This document shows, piece by piece, positions 63,911 through 64,000 of a stretch of 64,000 bases of DNA. Origin of the DNA: Coraliomargarita sp. (lineage in GTDB: Bacteria; Verrucomicrobiota; Verrucomicrobiia; Opitutales; UBA953); assembly GCA_024638885.1 (NCBI GenBank), contig JAHEJL010000005.1:1-64000 (forward strand), in the 5' to 3' direction. Made by a program: the position numbers and the translations under genes. A model generated the notes under the pieces. The model had not been told where the DNA came from. It searched no databases and was given only the letters and a program-made list of their open reading frames with translations. Numbering within the stretch: the stretch's first letter is position 1; every line of letters starts with the position of its first letter.

Positions 63911-64000
63911 ATGTCCCAACACCTTGACGATGAGCGGTCTCCGGCCGCGGTCTGGTGGGATAACTTCGCCAATTTCGCCTGGCGGACCGATTGGACGCAG
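63911..64000 (+). CDS. Start of an unidentified protein (3' part beyond window)
   Basis: Thirty codons from ATG 63911 run open to the window edge: MSQHLDDERSPAAVWWDNF, then ANFAWRTDWTQ. No domain can be recognised in so short a piece. It is divergent from rny with a 114-base gap between them. The composition is like real coding sequence (tryptophan-rich, no stop) but the function is unknown. Confidence 0.55.
   Translation, partial: MSQHLDDERSPAAVWWDNFANFAWRTDWTQ

Overview
The window is a GC-rich, gene-dense bacterial chromosome segment. Gene content points to Verrucomicrobiota, probably Opitutae-like. The clues are a very large PVC-type CxxCH cytochrome protein, several DUF1080/LamG-type secreted proteins, an HGSNAT-type acyltransferase and a carboxynorspermidine pathway. 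This placement is inferred from gene families, not from a marker-gene tree. No stretch over 300 bases lacks a gene, and I see no rRNA, prophage, CRISPR array or classical transposase.

Layout. 1-9.7 kb: nusA (cut by the window edge), ettA, malQ, a SurA-like chaperone, mfd and a Sel1-repeat protein. 9.8-16.2 kb: two secreted beta-rich proteins, a DUF1826-like protein, parA, fabV, a four-helix-bundle (S23) gene inside a repeat-bounded element (A), and an aminotransferase. 16.2-23 kb: rpmB, dgkA, rpoZ, smpB, trmL, a second S23 element (B), DUF3050 and DUF1080 proteins, and the sufT-hemW-eamA operon. 23-33 kb: the 1415-residue PVC cytochrome protein, argS, an HGSNAT-type membrane protein, DUF983, metF and an LplT-like MFS carrier. 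33-39 kb: a two-component system, gcvP and nth. 39-45 kb: a gene-less copy of the S23-type element (C), thioesterase-oleD-oleC, a lipoprotein, prepilin peptidase, aroE and a SirB1-like protein. 45-53 kb: clpB, Gfo/Idh/MocA-lpxB-epimerase, a phosphate-type porin and an orphan vsr. 53-64 kb: a coiled-coil protein, nspC and carboxynorspermidine dehydrogenase, tRNA-Asp, proA/proB, ruvB, murA, an RGG-rich disordered protein, rny and the first 30 codons of an unknown gene.

Most genes are housekeeping and sit in short operons with 1-14 base overlaps (mfd/PPIase, parA/DUF1826, sufT/hemW/eamA, smpB/trmL, oleC/oleD, SirB1/aroE, Gfo/lpxB/epimerase, proB/proA). Many start codons lack a recognisable Shine-Dalgarno motif.

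The most unusual structure is a set of three elements (about 14.3-15.0, 18.3-18.9 and 39.2-39.35 kb). Each is bounded by inverted arms made of degenerate 7-base tandem repeats. Two carry an S23 four-helix-bundle gene; the third has related arms and no gene. Elements B and C both begin on the stop codon of the gene before them. They look like a small mobile or formerly mobile family related in design to 23S rRNA intervening sequences, but located between protein genes.
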